Below, in pieces: positions 8,176 to 17,821 of a DNA stretch of 64,000 bases. A program made the translations under genes and the position numbers. The notes under the pieces are model-generated. The model made no database searches and was not told the origin of the DNA. It was given only the letters and a program-made list of their open reading frames with translations. How positions within the stretch are numbered: position 1 is the stretch's first letter; each line of letters begins with the position of its first letter. The stretch covers positions 267,165 through 331,164 of the forward strand of contig NZ_JAIZDA010000004.1 of NCBI RefSeq assembly GCF_020404405.1, read 5' to 3'. Source of the DNA: Novosphingobium sp. FKTRR1 (GTDB lineage Bacteria; Pseudomonadota; Alphaproteobacteria; Sphingomonadales; Sphingomonadaceae).

Positions 8176-9374
8176 CAATGCTCCTGTCGTCGCGGATGTT
8201 GCAAGGGTGCAGGGCGGTTGCCGAGCCCGCTGATCACGCCGATGGCGCGCCCCAGCGGAACCGGCGGTTTGCCCGCAAGCACCCGCACTTTGTCCAATAG
8301 CGTTGGTTGACCGGCGTAGAAGCGCTCGATCAATCGGGAATCGAGCCGATAGAACCGTTCAAGCACTCGGTAGCGCTTGTCAGGATCGGCTGCTGCGAAC
8401 AGCATGGCGGTCAGCATTCGAAAGAATGATCCTTCTTTCCAATGCTTTGACGACCATCGTTGAGAAAAATCCGCAAGTCCGTTCGAAGTCAGATCGATAC
8501 GATCGGCCAGCGCGAGGGCAAAGCGGACAGCGTCGGGGACCGAATAGCTGGTAAGCGGGTGGAACAGTCCGGCGCGGGTGCCGGCGCGAGGCATATCGCG
8601 CCCGGACTGCGGCCACAATGTATCGAAATCGCCACCGGCAACGACAGGCAGGACGCCCTGTTCTTCCGCCACCACTTGCGCCACGGCCCATCCCTGACTT
8701 TCGGCGTAGGCCAGCACGCGCTGGCGCAACGACGTCACATCAAGCGCCGGGCCGTCGGCATAATAGGTGTCTTCGACAAAGACTTCGGTGGCATTGAAGG
8801 GCAGGCTGTAGACGAAACGATAGCCATCGTGCTGGTCGACAGTAGCGTCCATCACGATTGGTCGGGTCAACAAGTGGGGGCGATACAACTTCAGGTGAAG
8901 TCCTACAAACTTCTGCCAACCACCTTTGAATGCAGAGAAATCCTTCAAACCTCGGGTATCGATCACGGCATCTGCGGCAAATCGTGAACCATCAGCCAGC
9001 CGAACCTCACGCGGGGTGGCGGACACGACCGTGGCATTGCAGTGGATCGCGTCAGCAGGAAGCGTTGCGCGCAGCGTTGCATCGAGCCGGGCCGACGTCA
9101 TCGTTGCATAGGGCGTGTCTAGCTGCCGGGAATGGGCCGGGAAGCGCACGTCGTACCCTTCCCACCGGGCAGTGACGAGCGGTGCAAGCAAGGCCTCTGC
9201 ACCTGGCTGGAGATCGGTGTCGAACACCGACCACACATGGTTGCCGCCAAGCGCCGGTGCCGCTTCGAGGATGGACACCTTCAGGTCCGGCCGTCTGGCG
9301 GCCAACGCCAATGCGATCAGACCGCCCGACAGGCCGCCGCCAAGGATCGCTATGTCGCAGTGCTGCTCGGTCAT
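8175..9374 (-). CDS. crtY: Lycopene beta-cyclase
   Basis: A 399-residue flavoprotein of the CrtY type that cyclises the ends of lycopene to beta-carotene. The N-terminus is CDIAILGGGLSGGLIALAL, and GGNHVWSVFD follows near residue 45, both typical of CrtY. It is the first gene of the crtY-crtI-LOG-crtB run. The ATG at 9374 places the FAD fold at residue 6 on, as expected. A longer reading from 9413 would add 13 unrelated residues. It is divergent from the monooxygenase gene at 9641, and the 266-base gap holds both promoters. Confidence 0.92.
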   Translation of the reverse strand: MTEQHCDIAILGGGLSGGLIALALAARRPDLKVSILEAAPALGGNHVWSVFDTDLQPGAEALLAPLVTARWEGYDVRFPAHSRQLDTPYATMTSARLDATLRATLPADAIHCNATVVSATPREVRLADGSRFAADAVIDTRGLKDFSAFKGGWQKFVGLHLKLYRPHLLTRPIVMDATVDQHDGYRFVYSLPFNATEVFVEDTYYADGPALDVTSLRQRVLAYAESQGWAVAQVVAEEQGVLPVVAGGDFDTLWPQSGRDMPRAGTRAGLFHPLTSYSVPDAVRFALALADRIDLTSNGLADFSQRWSSKHWKEGSFFRMLTAMLFAAADPDKRYRVLERFYRLDSRLIERFYAGQPTLLDKVRVLAGKPPVPLGRAIGVISGLGNRPAPLQHPRRQEH

Positions 9375-9514
9375 CGAAATCCGGTTAGGCGCTCGTCCTG
9401 CCGGGCGCAACAAACCCTTTCGGGCCGGATGCGTTGCTGGCCATTGCCGAAGCGGGCCCGAGCGGTATCCAGCGGGCGGATTTTCATCGTCACCGCACGA
9501 TTCCGCATTGCATT

Positions 9515-9528
9515 TTGATATGTATCAA
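9515..9528. promoter_or_regulatory. Palindrome in the crtY/monooxygenase divergent promoter region
   Basis: TTGATA-TG-TATCAA has perfect 6-bp arms. It lies 113 bases before the monooxygenase start and 141 bases before the crtY start, and looks like a regulator site. No matching regulator gene is in the window. Confidence 0.4.
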
Positions 9529-9640
9529 GGATGATAACAAACGTTGCGACACCATGGCCGCAGGTCAAAAAGGCCGCCGGCCAGGCTGCAACGTAGCGGC
9601 ATCAGGCCGGATCGCGGCAAGAGCGAACGAGGAGAGAGAG

Positions 9641-11158
9641 ATGGCCCAAGGCGAAAACGCCGAGCATGTCGACGTGCTGATCGTCGGTGCAGGCATTTCA
9701 GGGATCGGTTCGGCCTATCATCTTCAGGACCAGTATCCCGAAAAGCGTTACGTTATTCTGGAAGGCAAGGACACTTTCGGCGGAACCTGGGAAACCCATA
9801 AGTATCCCGGTGTACGCTCCGATTCGGATCTCTACACTTTCGGCTATCGATTCAAGCCTTGGGTCGGCGCGCCGATCGCCAGCGCGCAGGCCATCCTCGA
9901 CTACATGGGCGAGGTGATCGCCGAGAACGGGATCGACGCGCATATCCGCTATGGTCACTGGATCACGGCTTGTGCCTGGGACAGCGCCACCAATCTGTGG
10001 ACCGTTACGGCACGGACCAATGACGGCGCTGAAAAGACTTTCACCGCCAACTTCCTTTGGATGTGCCAGGGCTATTATGACCACCATAAGCCCTACATAC
10101 CCGCCGACTGGCAGGGGGTTGGCGACTACAAGGGCCAGTTTGTCCACGCCCAGCTGTGGGATCCGCAAACCGACTATGCCGGCAAGCGGATACTCGTGAT
10201 CGGTTCGGGGGCCACGGCGGCCACGGTGATCCCGGCCTTTGCCGAAAAGGCGGCGCACGTCACCATGTTGCAGCGCTCGCCGACGTATTTCTATTGCCAC
10301 CCCAACCAGAATGAGCTGGCCGATCGCTTGCGCCAGATCGGCATCGACGAACCGACGGTGCACCGGGTTGTGCGCGCGCAGATCATGCACGATCAGGCGG
10401 TGATGGACCAGCGCTGCGTCGATGAGCCCGATGTGGTGGCGGCCGAGCTGCGTGAACTTGCCAAAGTCTATGCGGGCGAGGATTTCGCGTTCGAACCGCA
10501 TTTCAAGCCCAAGTATCGCCCATGGCAGCAGCGGCTTGCGTTCTGTCCCGATGGCGACCTGTTCCGCGCTGCGGCCGAGGGCAAGGCCACGGTCGTGACC
10601 GACACGATCGACCGCTTCACCGAGACCGGCGTGCTGACCAGTTCAGGCCAGTTGATCGAGGCGGACATCATCGTGGCGTGCACCGGGTTCCATCTGTCGG
10701 TGCTGGGCGACATTCCGTTCAGCGTCGATGGCAAGCCGGTCAACTGGGGCGATACCGTTACGTACCGGGGGATGATGTTCACCGGGGTGCCCAATCTGGT
10801 CTGGGTATTCGGCTATTTCCGCGCCTCATGGACGCTGCGCGTCGACTTGCTCGGCGACTTCGTTTGCCGCCTGCTGCGCCATATGGACGAGCACGGCTCG
10901 CATCGCGTTGAAGTGGCGCTGCGGCCCGAAGATGAAGGCATGGAAATCCTGCCGTGGATTGAACCGGAAAGCTTCAATCCGGGGTATCTCATGCGCGATC
11001 TGGCCAAGCTGCCCCAACGCGGCGCCAAGGACGAATGGCGGCACAACCAGAACTACTGGCTGGAACGCGACGCGATCCCGGCCATCGATCTGGACGCGCC
11101 CGAGTTCGTCTACGATGGTGTTCCCGCATCGGCAAAGGCTCTGGAAGCGGCCGAATAG
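9641..11158 (+). CDS. Class B flavin monooxygenase, Baeyer-Villiger type
   Basis: A 505-residue NAD(P)H- and FAD-dependent monooxygenase. It has an FAD fold (GAGISGIGSAYHL, residue 16 on), then GGTWETHKYPGVRSDSD, then YKGQFVHAQLWD. The last matches the Baeyer-Villiger fingerprint FxGxxxHxxxW(P/D) except for Tyr at the first position. The NADPH fold is GSGATAATVIPA. Such enzymes insert oxygen beside a ketone or oxidise soft nucleophiles; the substrate is unknown. The ATG at 9641 follows GGAGAGAGAG. Together with the P450 and flavin monooxygenase at 12-14.7 kb it forms an oxygenase-rich block. Confidence 0.85.
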   Translation: MAQGENAEHVDVLIVGAGISGIGSAYHLQDQYPEKRYVILEGKDTFGGTWETHKYPGVRSDSDLYTFGYRFKPWVGAPIASAQAILDYMGEVIAENGIDAHIRYGHWITACAWDSATNLWTVTARTNDGAEKTFTANFLWMCQGYYDHHKPYIPADWQGVGDYKGQFVHAQLWDPQTDYAGKRILVIGSGATAATVIPAFAEKAAHVTMLQRSPTYFYCHPNQNELADRLRQIGIDEPTVHRVVRAQIMHDQAVMDQRCVDEPDVVAAELRELAKVYAGEDFAFEPHFKPKYRPWQQRLAFCPDGDLFRAAAEGKATVVTDTIDRFTETGVLTSSGQLIEADIIVACTGFHLSVLGDIPFSVDGKPVNWGDTVTYRGMMFTGVPNLVWVFGYFRASWTLRVDLLGDFVCRLLRHMDEHGSHRVEVALRPEDEGMEILPWIEPESFNPGYLMRDLAKLPQRGAKDEWRHNQNYWLERDAIPAIDLDAPEFVYDGVPASAKALEAAE

Positions 11159-11177
11159 TTCGCCGAAGCCTCACTAC

Positions 11178-11201
11178 CCCCCCGGTCGGCGCGCCGGGGG
11201 G
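11178..11201 (+). terminator. GC-rich hairpin after the Baeyer-Villiger gene
   Basis: CCCCCCGG pairs with CCGGGGGG (11178-11185 with 11194-11201) across an 8-base loop, about 20 bases after the stop. No U tract follows, so termination is only possible, not shown. Confidence 0.4.
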
Positions 11202-11302
11202 CATCCGATGATCTTTGAGTTCGGCATGCGGATTGAATGCCACCCGGCGATGGCGTAGCTTTCGAGCCCGGAGCTGCAGATTGGTCTCCGGAGGCCCGTG
11301 GT

Positions 11303-12004
11303 ATGCGCATCGAACTGCAATATGCGCTGGCATTCTCGCTGGCCGCAGTGATCATCGTCGCGGGGTTCTGGCCAAGCTTTTACGCCGATCCGACGCAGAA
11401 CGAGCCGTTCCGCACGGTGCATGGCCTATGGGCGACGGGTTGGCTGCTGATCATGGTGACGCAGCCCTGGCTGATTGCGACGGGCCGGTTCGGTTGGCAC
11501 CGCCGACTTGGCGCCATCGCCCGACTGTGGTTCGCGGCGCTGGCCGTGTCGATCCTCGTCGCGGTATGGCGGATGCTGTCAGAGCCGCGCGGCGTGGGTG
11601 ACGGGCTGACCGCGCGGCAAGCGGTCGGATTCGTCAACCTGGTCGGCCTTCCCGTGATCGTCGCGATGTTCGTTCTGGCGATCCGTGCAGCAAAGGCCGG
11701 GCGCATCGCCGATCATCGGCGCTATCTTGCTTGCGTTGTCGCGGTGATCCTGCCGACCGGAATGGTACGACTGGTCACTGCGATCACCGGCCAATTCAGT
11801 CCGCTGAACATTGCGGGCGTGGGGTTGCTGGTGGGACTGGTGATTCTGGCCATTGCCATCAGGGACCGCCTTGCCAGCGGGGTCTGGTTCAAGCCTTACT
11901 TATGGACCATTGCGGCTTCCGTCGGGCCACTGATGCTGGTGCCGCTGGTGATCGATGCGCCGCTCTGGCTGGGAATCGTCCGGCTTGTCGGCTATCCGGG
12001 GTAG
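11303..12004 (+). CDS. Conserved multi-pass membrane protein, function unknown
   Basis: A 233-residue hydrophobic protein with about seven transmembrane segments; the first begins at residue 5 (LQYALAFSLAAVIIVAGFW). I do not recognise a catalytic motif. Histidines sit near membrane faces (RTVHGLW, GWHRRLG, ADHRRYL), as in DUF2306-like or haem-binding membrane proteins, but this is only a resemblance. The start at 11303 is chosen because GGAGG lies 8 bases upstream. An earlier in-frame ATG at 11237 has no such site. It ends convergently with the flavin monooxygenase gene, and its last codons are part of a short tandem duplication. Confidence 0.6.
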   Translation: MRIELQYALAFSLAAVIIVAGFWPSFYADPTQNEPFRTVHGLWATGWLLIMVTQPWLIATGRFGWHRRLGAIARLWFAALAVSILVAVWRMLSEPRGVGDGLTARQAVGFVNLVGLPVIVAMFVLAIRAAKAGRIADHRRYLACVVAVILPTGMVRLVTAITGQFSPLNIAGVGLLVGLVILAIAIRDRLASGVWFKPYLWTIAASVGPLMLVPLVIDAPLWLGIVRLVGYPG

Positions 12005-12022
12005 GGTCGGCTATCCGGAGTA
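11987..12022. repeat. 17-bp imperfect tandem duplication at a gene end
   Basis: GTCGGCTATCCGG(G/A)GTA occurs at 11987-12003 and again at 12006-12022, 16 of 17 bases identical. The first copy contains the last codons of the membrane protein gene; its stop codon starts at the copy's end. Confidence 0.8.
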
Positions 12023-12037
12023 TGGTATGCTCTACCG

Positions 12038-13399
12038 TCATGCCGCCTCGACTGCACGTCCCGGCACCGGCAGCGGGTTGCCGCGATCGCTGGCCCGCTT
12101 CTCCCCCCGCGCGATCTCGCGCTTCAGATCGCGGACATAGGCGTCGAAGTCCAACTGGATGGTGTGGCGCCTTGCCGCGTAGTACTGGCCGGTGTGGAAT
12201 TTCTCGTCAGCGACGATCGTGTGCTCCATCGCATCGGGTGCGGGCAGCGCATACTTGCCCGCCAGATAGGCCGCGATCAGCTTGGATTGCTGTTCGGCAA
12301 AATTGACCAGAGTCGGCAGTGGTTGACCCAATCCGGCATAGAACAAGTCGGGCACGCCGGGTTTGATGATCCGCTTGAACAAAGGCGGCGGCCGATTGTC
12401 GGCATCAGCGCAAAACGCGGGATCGTCGAAGAACGGGAAACGAATGTCGTACCCCGTCGCCCAGACGATGACATCGACCTGCTCGCGGCTGCCGTCGGCA
12501 AACACGACGCTGTCGCCATCGAGCCGCTCGATTCCCGGCTTCATCGTCAAGTCGCCCGATCCGGCGCGCAGCAGGAACTCGCCCGAGACGGTGCCGTGGC
12601 TTTCGAACGGGGCGATCTCCGGCTCGGGCAGGCCGTAATCGCTCATCCGTCCGACCAGCTTCTTGACCATGCGGCCGCCCAGCCATTGCCGCAACCGCTT
12701 GGGCATCCAGGCCGGGGCGGGGTTCTTGTCGAGCGGCTGGCCCTGATAGTACTTCGGGAAGATCCAGACGCCACGCCGGGCCGAGACGAACAGCTTGGCG
12801 GCTATCGGTCGCTGCGAAAGCTCCGAAGCGATGTCCATCGCGCTGTTGCCCATGCCCACCACCAGCACGCGCTTGCCGACGCAGGCGACCGGCTCGAACG
12901 GGCTGCGATAGGCGTGGCTGTGGATCTGAGCGCCATCGAAGTGGCCGGGATACTCGGGGATGCGCGCGGCCCAATGGTGGCCGTTGGCGACCACCAGCGC
13001 GTCGTAGCGGCGGACCTCTCCGCTCGATAGTGCGATCTCCCAGCCACCGCCGGGTTGCCGCCGCGCTTTTTCGACCCGCGTGTTGAAGGTGATCGCATCG
13101 CGCACGCCGAAGTGATCCACATAGTCGTGGAAATATTGCAGCAGATTGGCGTGGTGCGGATAATCGGGCCATTCGGCTGGGACGGGAAAATCCTCGAACG
13201 CGAGCCGCCATTTCGATGTGTCGATATGCAGGCTCTGATAGCAGGCCGACATGCCGTTGGGGTTGTTGTAATACCAGTTGCCGCCGATGTTGTCGGAGGC
13301 TTCGAACTGGTCATAGGCAATGCCGTGATCCTTCAGCCGCTTGGCCACGGTAAAGCCCGAGCAACCGGCGCCGATGATGCAGACTTTGGGAAGTGCCAT
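12038..13399 (-). CDS. Flavin-containing monooxygenase
   Basis: A 453-residue FAD/NADPH monooxygenase. It has an FAD fold (IIGAGCSGFTVAKRL, residue 7 on), IGGNWYYNN, the FMO fingerprint FDGAQIHSHAY (FxGxxxHxxxY), an NADPH fold (VVGMGNSAMDIA) and the ATGY block (VWATGYDIRF). The fingerprint ends in Tyr, as in true FMOs rather than Baeyer-Villiger enzymes. It lies 16 bases after the P450 gene on the same strand, so the two form an operon. The ATG at 13399 follows a GGGGAG tract. The substrate is unknown; neighbours suggest hydrocarbon, terpene or similar hydrophobic compounds. Confidence 0.86.
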   Translation of the reverse strand: MALPKVCIIGAGCSGFTVAKRLKDHGIAYDQFEASDNIGGNWYYNNPNGMSACYQSLHIDTSKWRLAFEDFPVPAEWPDYPHHANLLQYFHDYVDHFGVRDAITFNTRVEKARRQPGGGWEIALSSGEVRRYDALVVANGHHWAARIPEYPGHFDGAQIHSHAYRSPFEPVACVGKRVLVVGMGNSAMDIASELSQRPIAAKLFVSARRGVWIFPKYYQGQPLDKNPAPAWMPKRLRQWLGGRMVKKLVGRMSDYGLPEPEIAPFESHGTVSGEFLLRAGSGDLTMKPGIERLDGDSVVFADGSREQVDVIVWATGYDIRFPFFDDPAFCADADNRPPPLFKRIIKPGVPDLFYAGLGQPLPTLVNFAEQQSKLIAAYLAGKYALPAPDAMEHTIVADEKFHTGQYYAARRHTIQLDFDAYVRDLKREIARGEKRASDRGNPLPVPGRAVEAA

Positions 13400-13415
13400 G
13401 TGCTTTATCTCCCCG

Positions 13416-14651
13416 TCAGTCTTGCACGAGATGGACCGGCATGGCGGTGAAGCCATGCAGGAACGGGCTGGCAAGGCGGGTGGGTGCGGCTTCGGGAATG
13501 ACACGCAGCCGGCGCGTTGCCAATTCCTCGATCACCGTGGCGATCTGCACTTCGGCAAGGCGCGCCCCGACGCAGCGGTGGATGCCATGGCCAAAACCGA
13601 CGTGTCGGCGGGCGTTTTCGCGCGTGACGTCAAAGCGTTCGGCGTCGGGAAACACGGCTTCGTCGCGGTTGCCCGAGATGTACCACAGCACGATCTTCTC
13701 ACCCTCGCGGATCAATTGCCCGCCGATTTCGTGATCGCGCGTGGCCGTGCGGCGCATGTGCGTGACCGGCGATTGCCAGCGGATGATCTCTTGTGCGGCA
13801 TTGGCGGCCAGCTTCGGATCGTCACGCAGCCGGTCCAACTCGGACGGATAGCGGTCGAGCGCCTCGATCAGGCCGCTGATCGAATTGCGTGTGGTGTCAT
13901 TCCCGCCCACGATCAGCAGCGCGATGTTGGCGATCCGTTCAAGCGGCGACAGGCTGCCGAGCGCCTCGGAATGGACCATGCGGCTGAGCAGGTCATCACT
14001 GGGCGGCAATTGCCGACGCGCTTCAAGTTCGCGATCAAAGCGCTGGAGCATCTGCCCCATCTGGACCTGAAATTCGGCGCGATAGGCATCGTTGAGATTG
14101 TCTGCCGACACGCCGCTGGCCCAATCCGACCAGCGCTTGATATCCGCCCATTCCTCGAACGGCATGTCGAACAGGATGCACAACATGCCGATGGTGAGCG
14201 GGATCGAGACTCGATCGACCCAGTCGAAGCTTTCGCCGAGAGGCAGCGTTTCGATCAATCCACGCGCGCGGTCGCGCACCAGCCGGTCCAGCTTGACCAT
14301 CTGGCTAGGCCCAAAGGCAGGCGCGATGACCTTGCGCTGCGCGGTGTGGATCGGCGGATCCTGCGCAATGAAATTGGGGAAGTCGGTGCCGCCTACGGTG
14401 TCGGCAATGGTGATATTGCCGCGTTCCCATGATGACGAGAACACGTCGGGTTGCAGTTCGATCTGCTGGATCAGATCGTGCGTCACCGCCGACCAGTAGC
14501 CGCCGAACGGGCTGTCCTGCCGCCAACTGAGCGGCATGTTGGCGCGCAACCAGGCAAAGGGATCACGCCAGGTGTTCTGCGTATAGAGCGCGTTCTCGCT
14601 GACGTCATAGGGGCTGATCGCACGGTCGTGCGCAAGCGTTGCCGTTGCCAT
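13416..14651 (-). CDS. Cytochrome P450, CYP153-like
   Basis: A 411-residue soluble bacterial P450. The haem-binding loop GFGHGIHRCVGARLAE places the axial cysteine at residue 360. The I-helix block is LLIVGGNDTTRNSISG, and EIIRWQ is the expected ExxR. From memory, several blocks match CYP153 medium-chain alkane omega-hydroxylases closely: SPFGGYWSAV, VGGNDTTRNS, HMRRTA and WYISGNRDE. A terminal hydroxylation role on alkanes, fatty acids or terpenes is therefore the best guess. Ferredoxin and ferredoxin reductase partners are not adjacent. It heads the P450-FMO operon and has a strong palindrome 51-68 bases upstream of its start. Confidence 0.87.
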   Translation of the reverse strand: MATATLAHDRAISPYDVSENALYTQNTWRDPFAWLRANMPLSWRQDSPFGGYWSAVTHDLIQQIELQPDVFSSSWERGNITIADTVGGTDFPNFIAQDPPIHTAQRKVIAPAFGPSQMVKLDRLVRDRARGLIETLPLGESFDWVDRVSIPLTIGMLCILFDMPFEEWADIKRWSDWASGVSADNLNDAYRAEFQVQMGQMLQRFDRELEARRQLPPSDDLLSRMVHSEALGSLSPLERIANIALLIVGGNDTTRNSISGLIEALDRYPSELDRLRDDPKLAANAAQEIIRWQSPVTHMRRTATRDHEIGGQLIREGEKIVLWYISGNRDEAVFPDAERFDVTRENARRHVGFGHGIHRCVGARLAEVQIATVIEELATRRLRVIPEAAPTRLASPFLHGFTAMPVHLVQD

Positions 14652-14701
14652 GTTCCCACTCCAAGCGCCCGTCTTTGGCGACAGGCTTGCCGCAGAGTAT
14701 G

Positions 14702-14719
14702 TTTAATCATTCGATTAAA
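14702..14719. promoter_or_regulatory. TTTAATC-N4-GATTAAA operator upstream of the P450 operon
   Basis: The 7-bp arms are perfectly complementary around ATTC. The inner 16 bases match 14 of 16 with the palindrome at 55912-55929 before the PaaG-like gene. The form is typical of TetR-family operators; no such regulator is in the window. Confidence 0.6.
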
Positions 14720-14814
14720 GTCCAGAGGGTTTGCGATCACTAGCGCTGCCTTATGCGAGACTGTCTCGTGTTGCAGGTGGACGCCTGCCGTGAATGGCCG
14801 TAAAGCGATTCCAT

Positions 14815-14902
14815 ACCCCGGGGAGCCAGTGCTGGCTGAGAGGGGCTGGTCACGCAGCCCGACCCGTTGAACCTGAACCCGTTAGCACGGGCGGAGGGAG
14901 GG
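14815..14902 (+). promoter_or_regulatory. TPP riboswitch (THI element) upstream of thiC
   Basis: The conserved core is readable: CTGAGA at 14836-14841, ACCTGA at 14871-14876 and GTTAGCACGGGCGGAGGGA from 14881, with the flanking GGGG-AGCC stem at the 5' side. This is the thiamine pyrophosphate aptamer, which lowers thiC expression when TPP is plentiful. It ends about 55 bases before the thiC start. The following sequence has no clear terminator, so translational control of the ribosome site is likely. Confidence 0.93.
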
Positions 14903-14944
14903 CTGGCCGCATTGCCTGCTGCACACTCCCGTTCGCCCCGTTGA

Positions 14945-16819
<1,875 letters not shown>

Positions 16820-16821
16820 GG

Positions 16822-16858
16822 GCGGGGGCGCGATCGGGTCAGCAGGTCGCGCCCCCGC
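16822..16858. terminator. Shared hairpin between thiC and the PhnA-domain gene
   Basis: A perfect 12-bp GC stem (16822-16833 with 16847-16858) with a 13-base loop fills the gap between two convergent genes. It has no U tract, so it may act as a transcript-end stabiliser rather than a classical terminator. Confidence 0.55.
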
Positions 16859-16868
16859 TCCATCAGTT

Positions 16869-17192
16869 TCAGCGCTTTTTCACGAACTCGGCGCGCAGCA
16901 CCAGGCCCTTGATACCCGGGTAGCGGCAGTCGATTTCCTGCGCGTCGCCGGTCAGGCGGATCGAGGGGATCACCGTTCCGCGCTTGAGCGTCTGCCCTGC
17001 GCCCTTGACGTCGAGATCCTTGATCAGTGTGACCGAGTCCCCGTCGGCCAGCAGATTGCCGACCGCGTCGCGCACTTGCACGGTATCGTCATCCTGTCCG
17101 GCATCGGCAGCTTGCTTGGCCGCCAGTTCGGAGGCAGGCAGCCATTCGCCGCTCACTTCGTCGTAGACATAGTCTTCATCATCGCCAGCCAT
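16869..17192 (-). CDS. PhnA/YjdM-domain protein lacking the zinc ribbon
   Basis: A 107-residue protein. From about residue 42 to the end it matches the C-terminal domain of PhnA/YjdM (VRDAVGNLLADGDSVTLIKDLDVKG, ending EFVKKR). The usual N-terminal four-cysteine zinc ribbon is absent. In its place is an acidic segment (DDEDYVYDEVSGEW) without paired cysteines. The family has an unclear function despite its historical link to alkylphosphonate use, and nothing nearby is phosphonate related. The start at 17192 follows AAGGAG. It is convergent with thiC and divergent from the NTF2-like gene. Confidence 0.75.
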   Translation of the reverse strand: MAGDDEDYVYDEVSGEWLPASELAAKQAADAGQDDDTVQVRDAVGNLLADGDSVTLIKDLDVKGAGQTLKRGTVIPSIRLTGDAQEIDCRYPGIKGLVLRAEFVKKR

Positions 17193-17296
17193 GGGAAATC
17201 TCCTTGTTGCGCAGCCCATGGCAGGTTGGCGCGGGTTTGGGGAGGGGCGATGTGACCCGCCTTGCCCAAGCGCGGGCGCTTGCCTAGACGCAGGCC

Positions 17297-17683
17297 ATGT
17301 CGACACCCGATCTTGCCATTCGTCTGCGCCGAGCGGCGTTCAACCGCGCACTGGCCGAAGCCGACCTTGCCGCGATCGGTCCGCTGCTCGCGCCGAACGT
17401 GGTGCTGGTGACCGGCAGCGACAGCGCCGCGATTGCCGGGCGCAAGGCGCAATTGCTGGCATGGAAACGCGAATTCGCGGCGGCCGAGCGCGTGGTCTAC
17501 ACGCGCACGCCCGAAAGCGTCACGGGCTCGCCGGTCGAACCCATCGCGATGGAGATCGGGCGCTGGCAAGGAGCGCGCTCGGGCGACGGCACGGTGCTGG
17601 CAAGCGGGACTTACGCCGCCAAATGGCGCGAAACAGGCGGGCAATGGGTGATCGAGGCCGAGATCTTTGTCACCATGGGGTAG
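17297..17683 (+). CDS. NTF2-like / DUF4440-type protein
   Basis: A 128-residue protein with the look of a SnoaL/DUF4440 alpha-beta barrel: an N-terminal helix (FNRALAEADLAAIGPLLAPNVVLVTGSDS), then beta strands ending in GQWVIEAEIFV. Such domains bind small ligands or act as accessory domains. No catalytic residue set is evident. It is monocistronic and ends at a bidirectional hairpin. Confidence 0.65.
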   Translation: MSTPDLAIRLRRAAFNRALAEADLAAIGPLLAPNVVLVTGSDSAAIAGRKAQLLAWKREFAAAERVVYTRTPESVTGSPVEPIAMEIGRWQGARSGDGTVLASGTYAAKWRETGGQWVIEAEIFVTMG

Positions 17684-17731
17684 GGCTGGTGCCAAAGACG
17701 GAGCAGACCGGAAAAGGGGGGTGGGCCATAG

Positions 17732-17770
17732 AAAAAGGCCCCGGCGCTGGTGAGCGCACGGAGCCTTTTT
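17732..17770. terminator. Bidirectional terminator
   Basis: AAAAAGGCCCCG and CGGAGCCTTTTT form a 12-bp stem with one mismatch, ending in T5 on the plus strand and, because of the A5, on the minus strand as well. It serves the NTF2-like gene and the convergent small secreted protein gene. Confidence 0.75.
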
Positions 17771-17821
17771 GCTGCAACATGATGGGTGCCGCCTCCGGGG
17801 GGAGGAAGCGGCGTGTCCCGA

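Noticed and set aside
14702..14719. A CtrA box (TTAA-N7-TTAA), also considered at 55912-55929.
   Set aside because: The spacing between the TTAA halves is 8, not 7, and the inner bases form a palindrome, which suits a dimeric repressor better.
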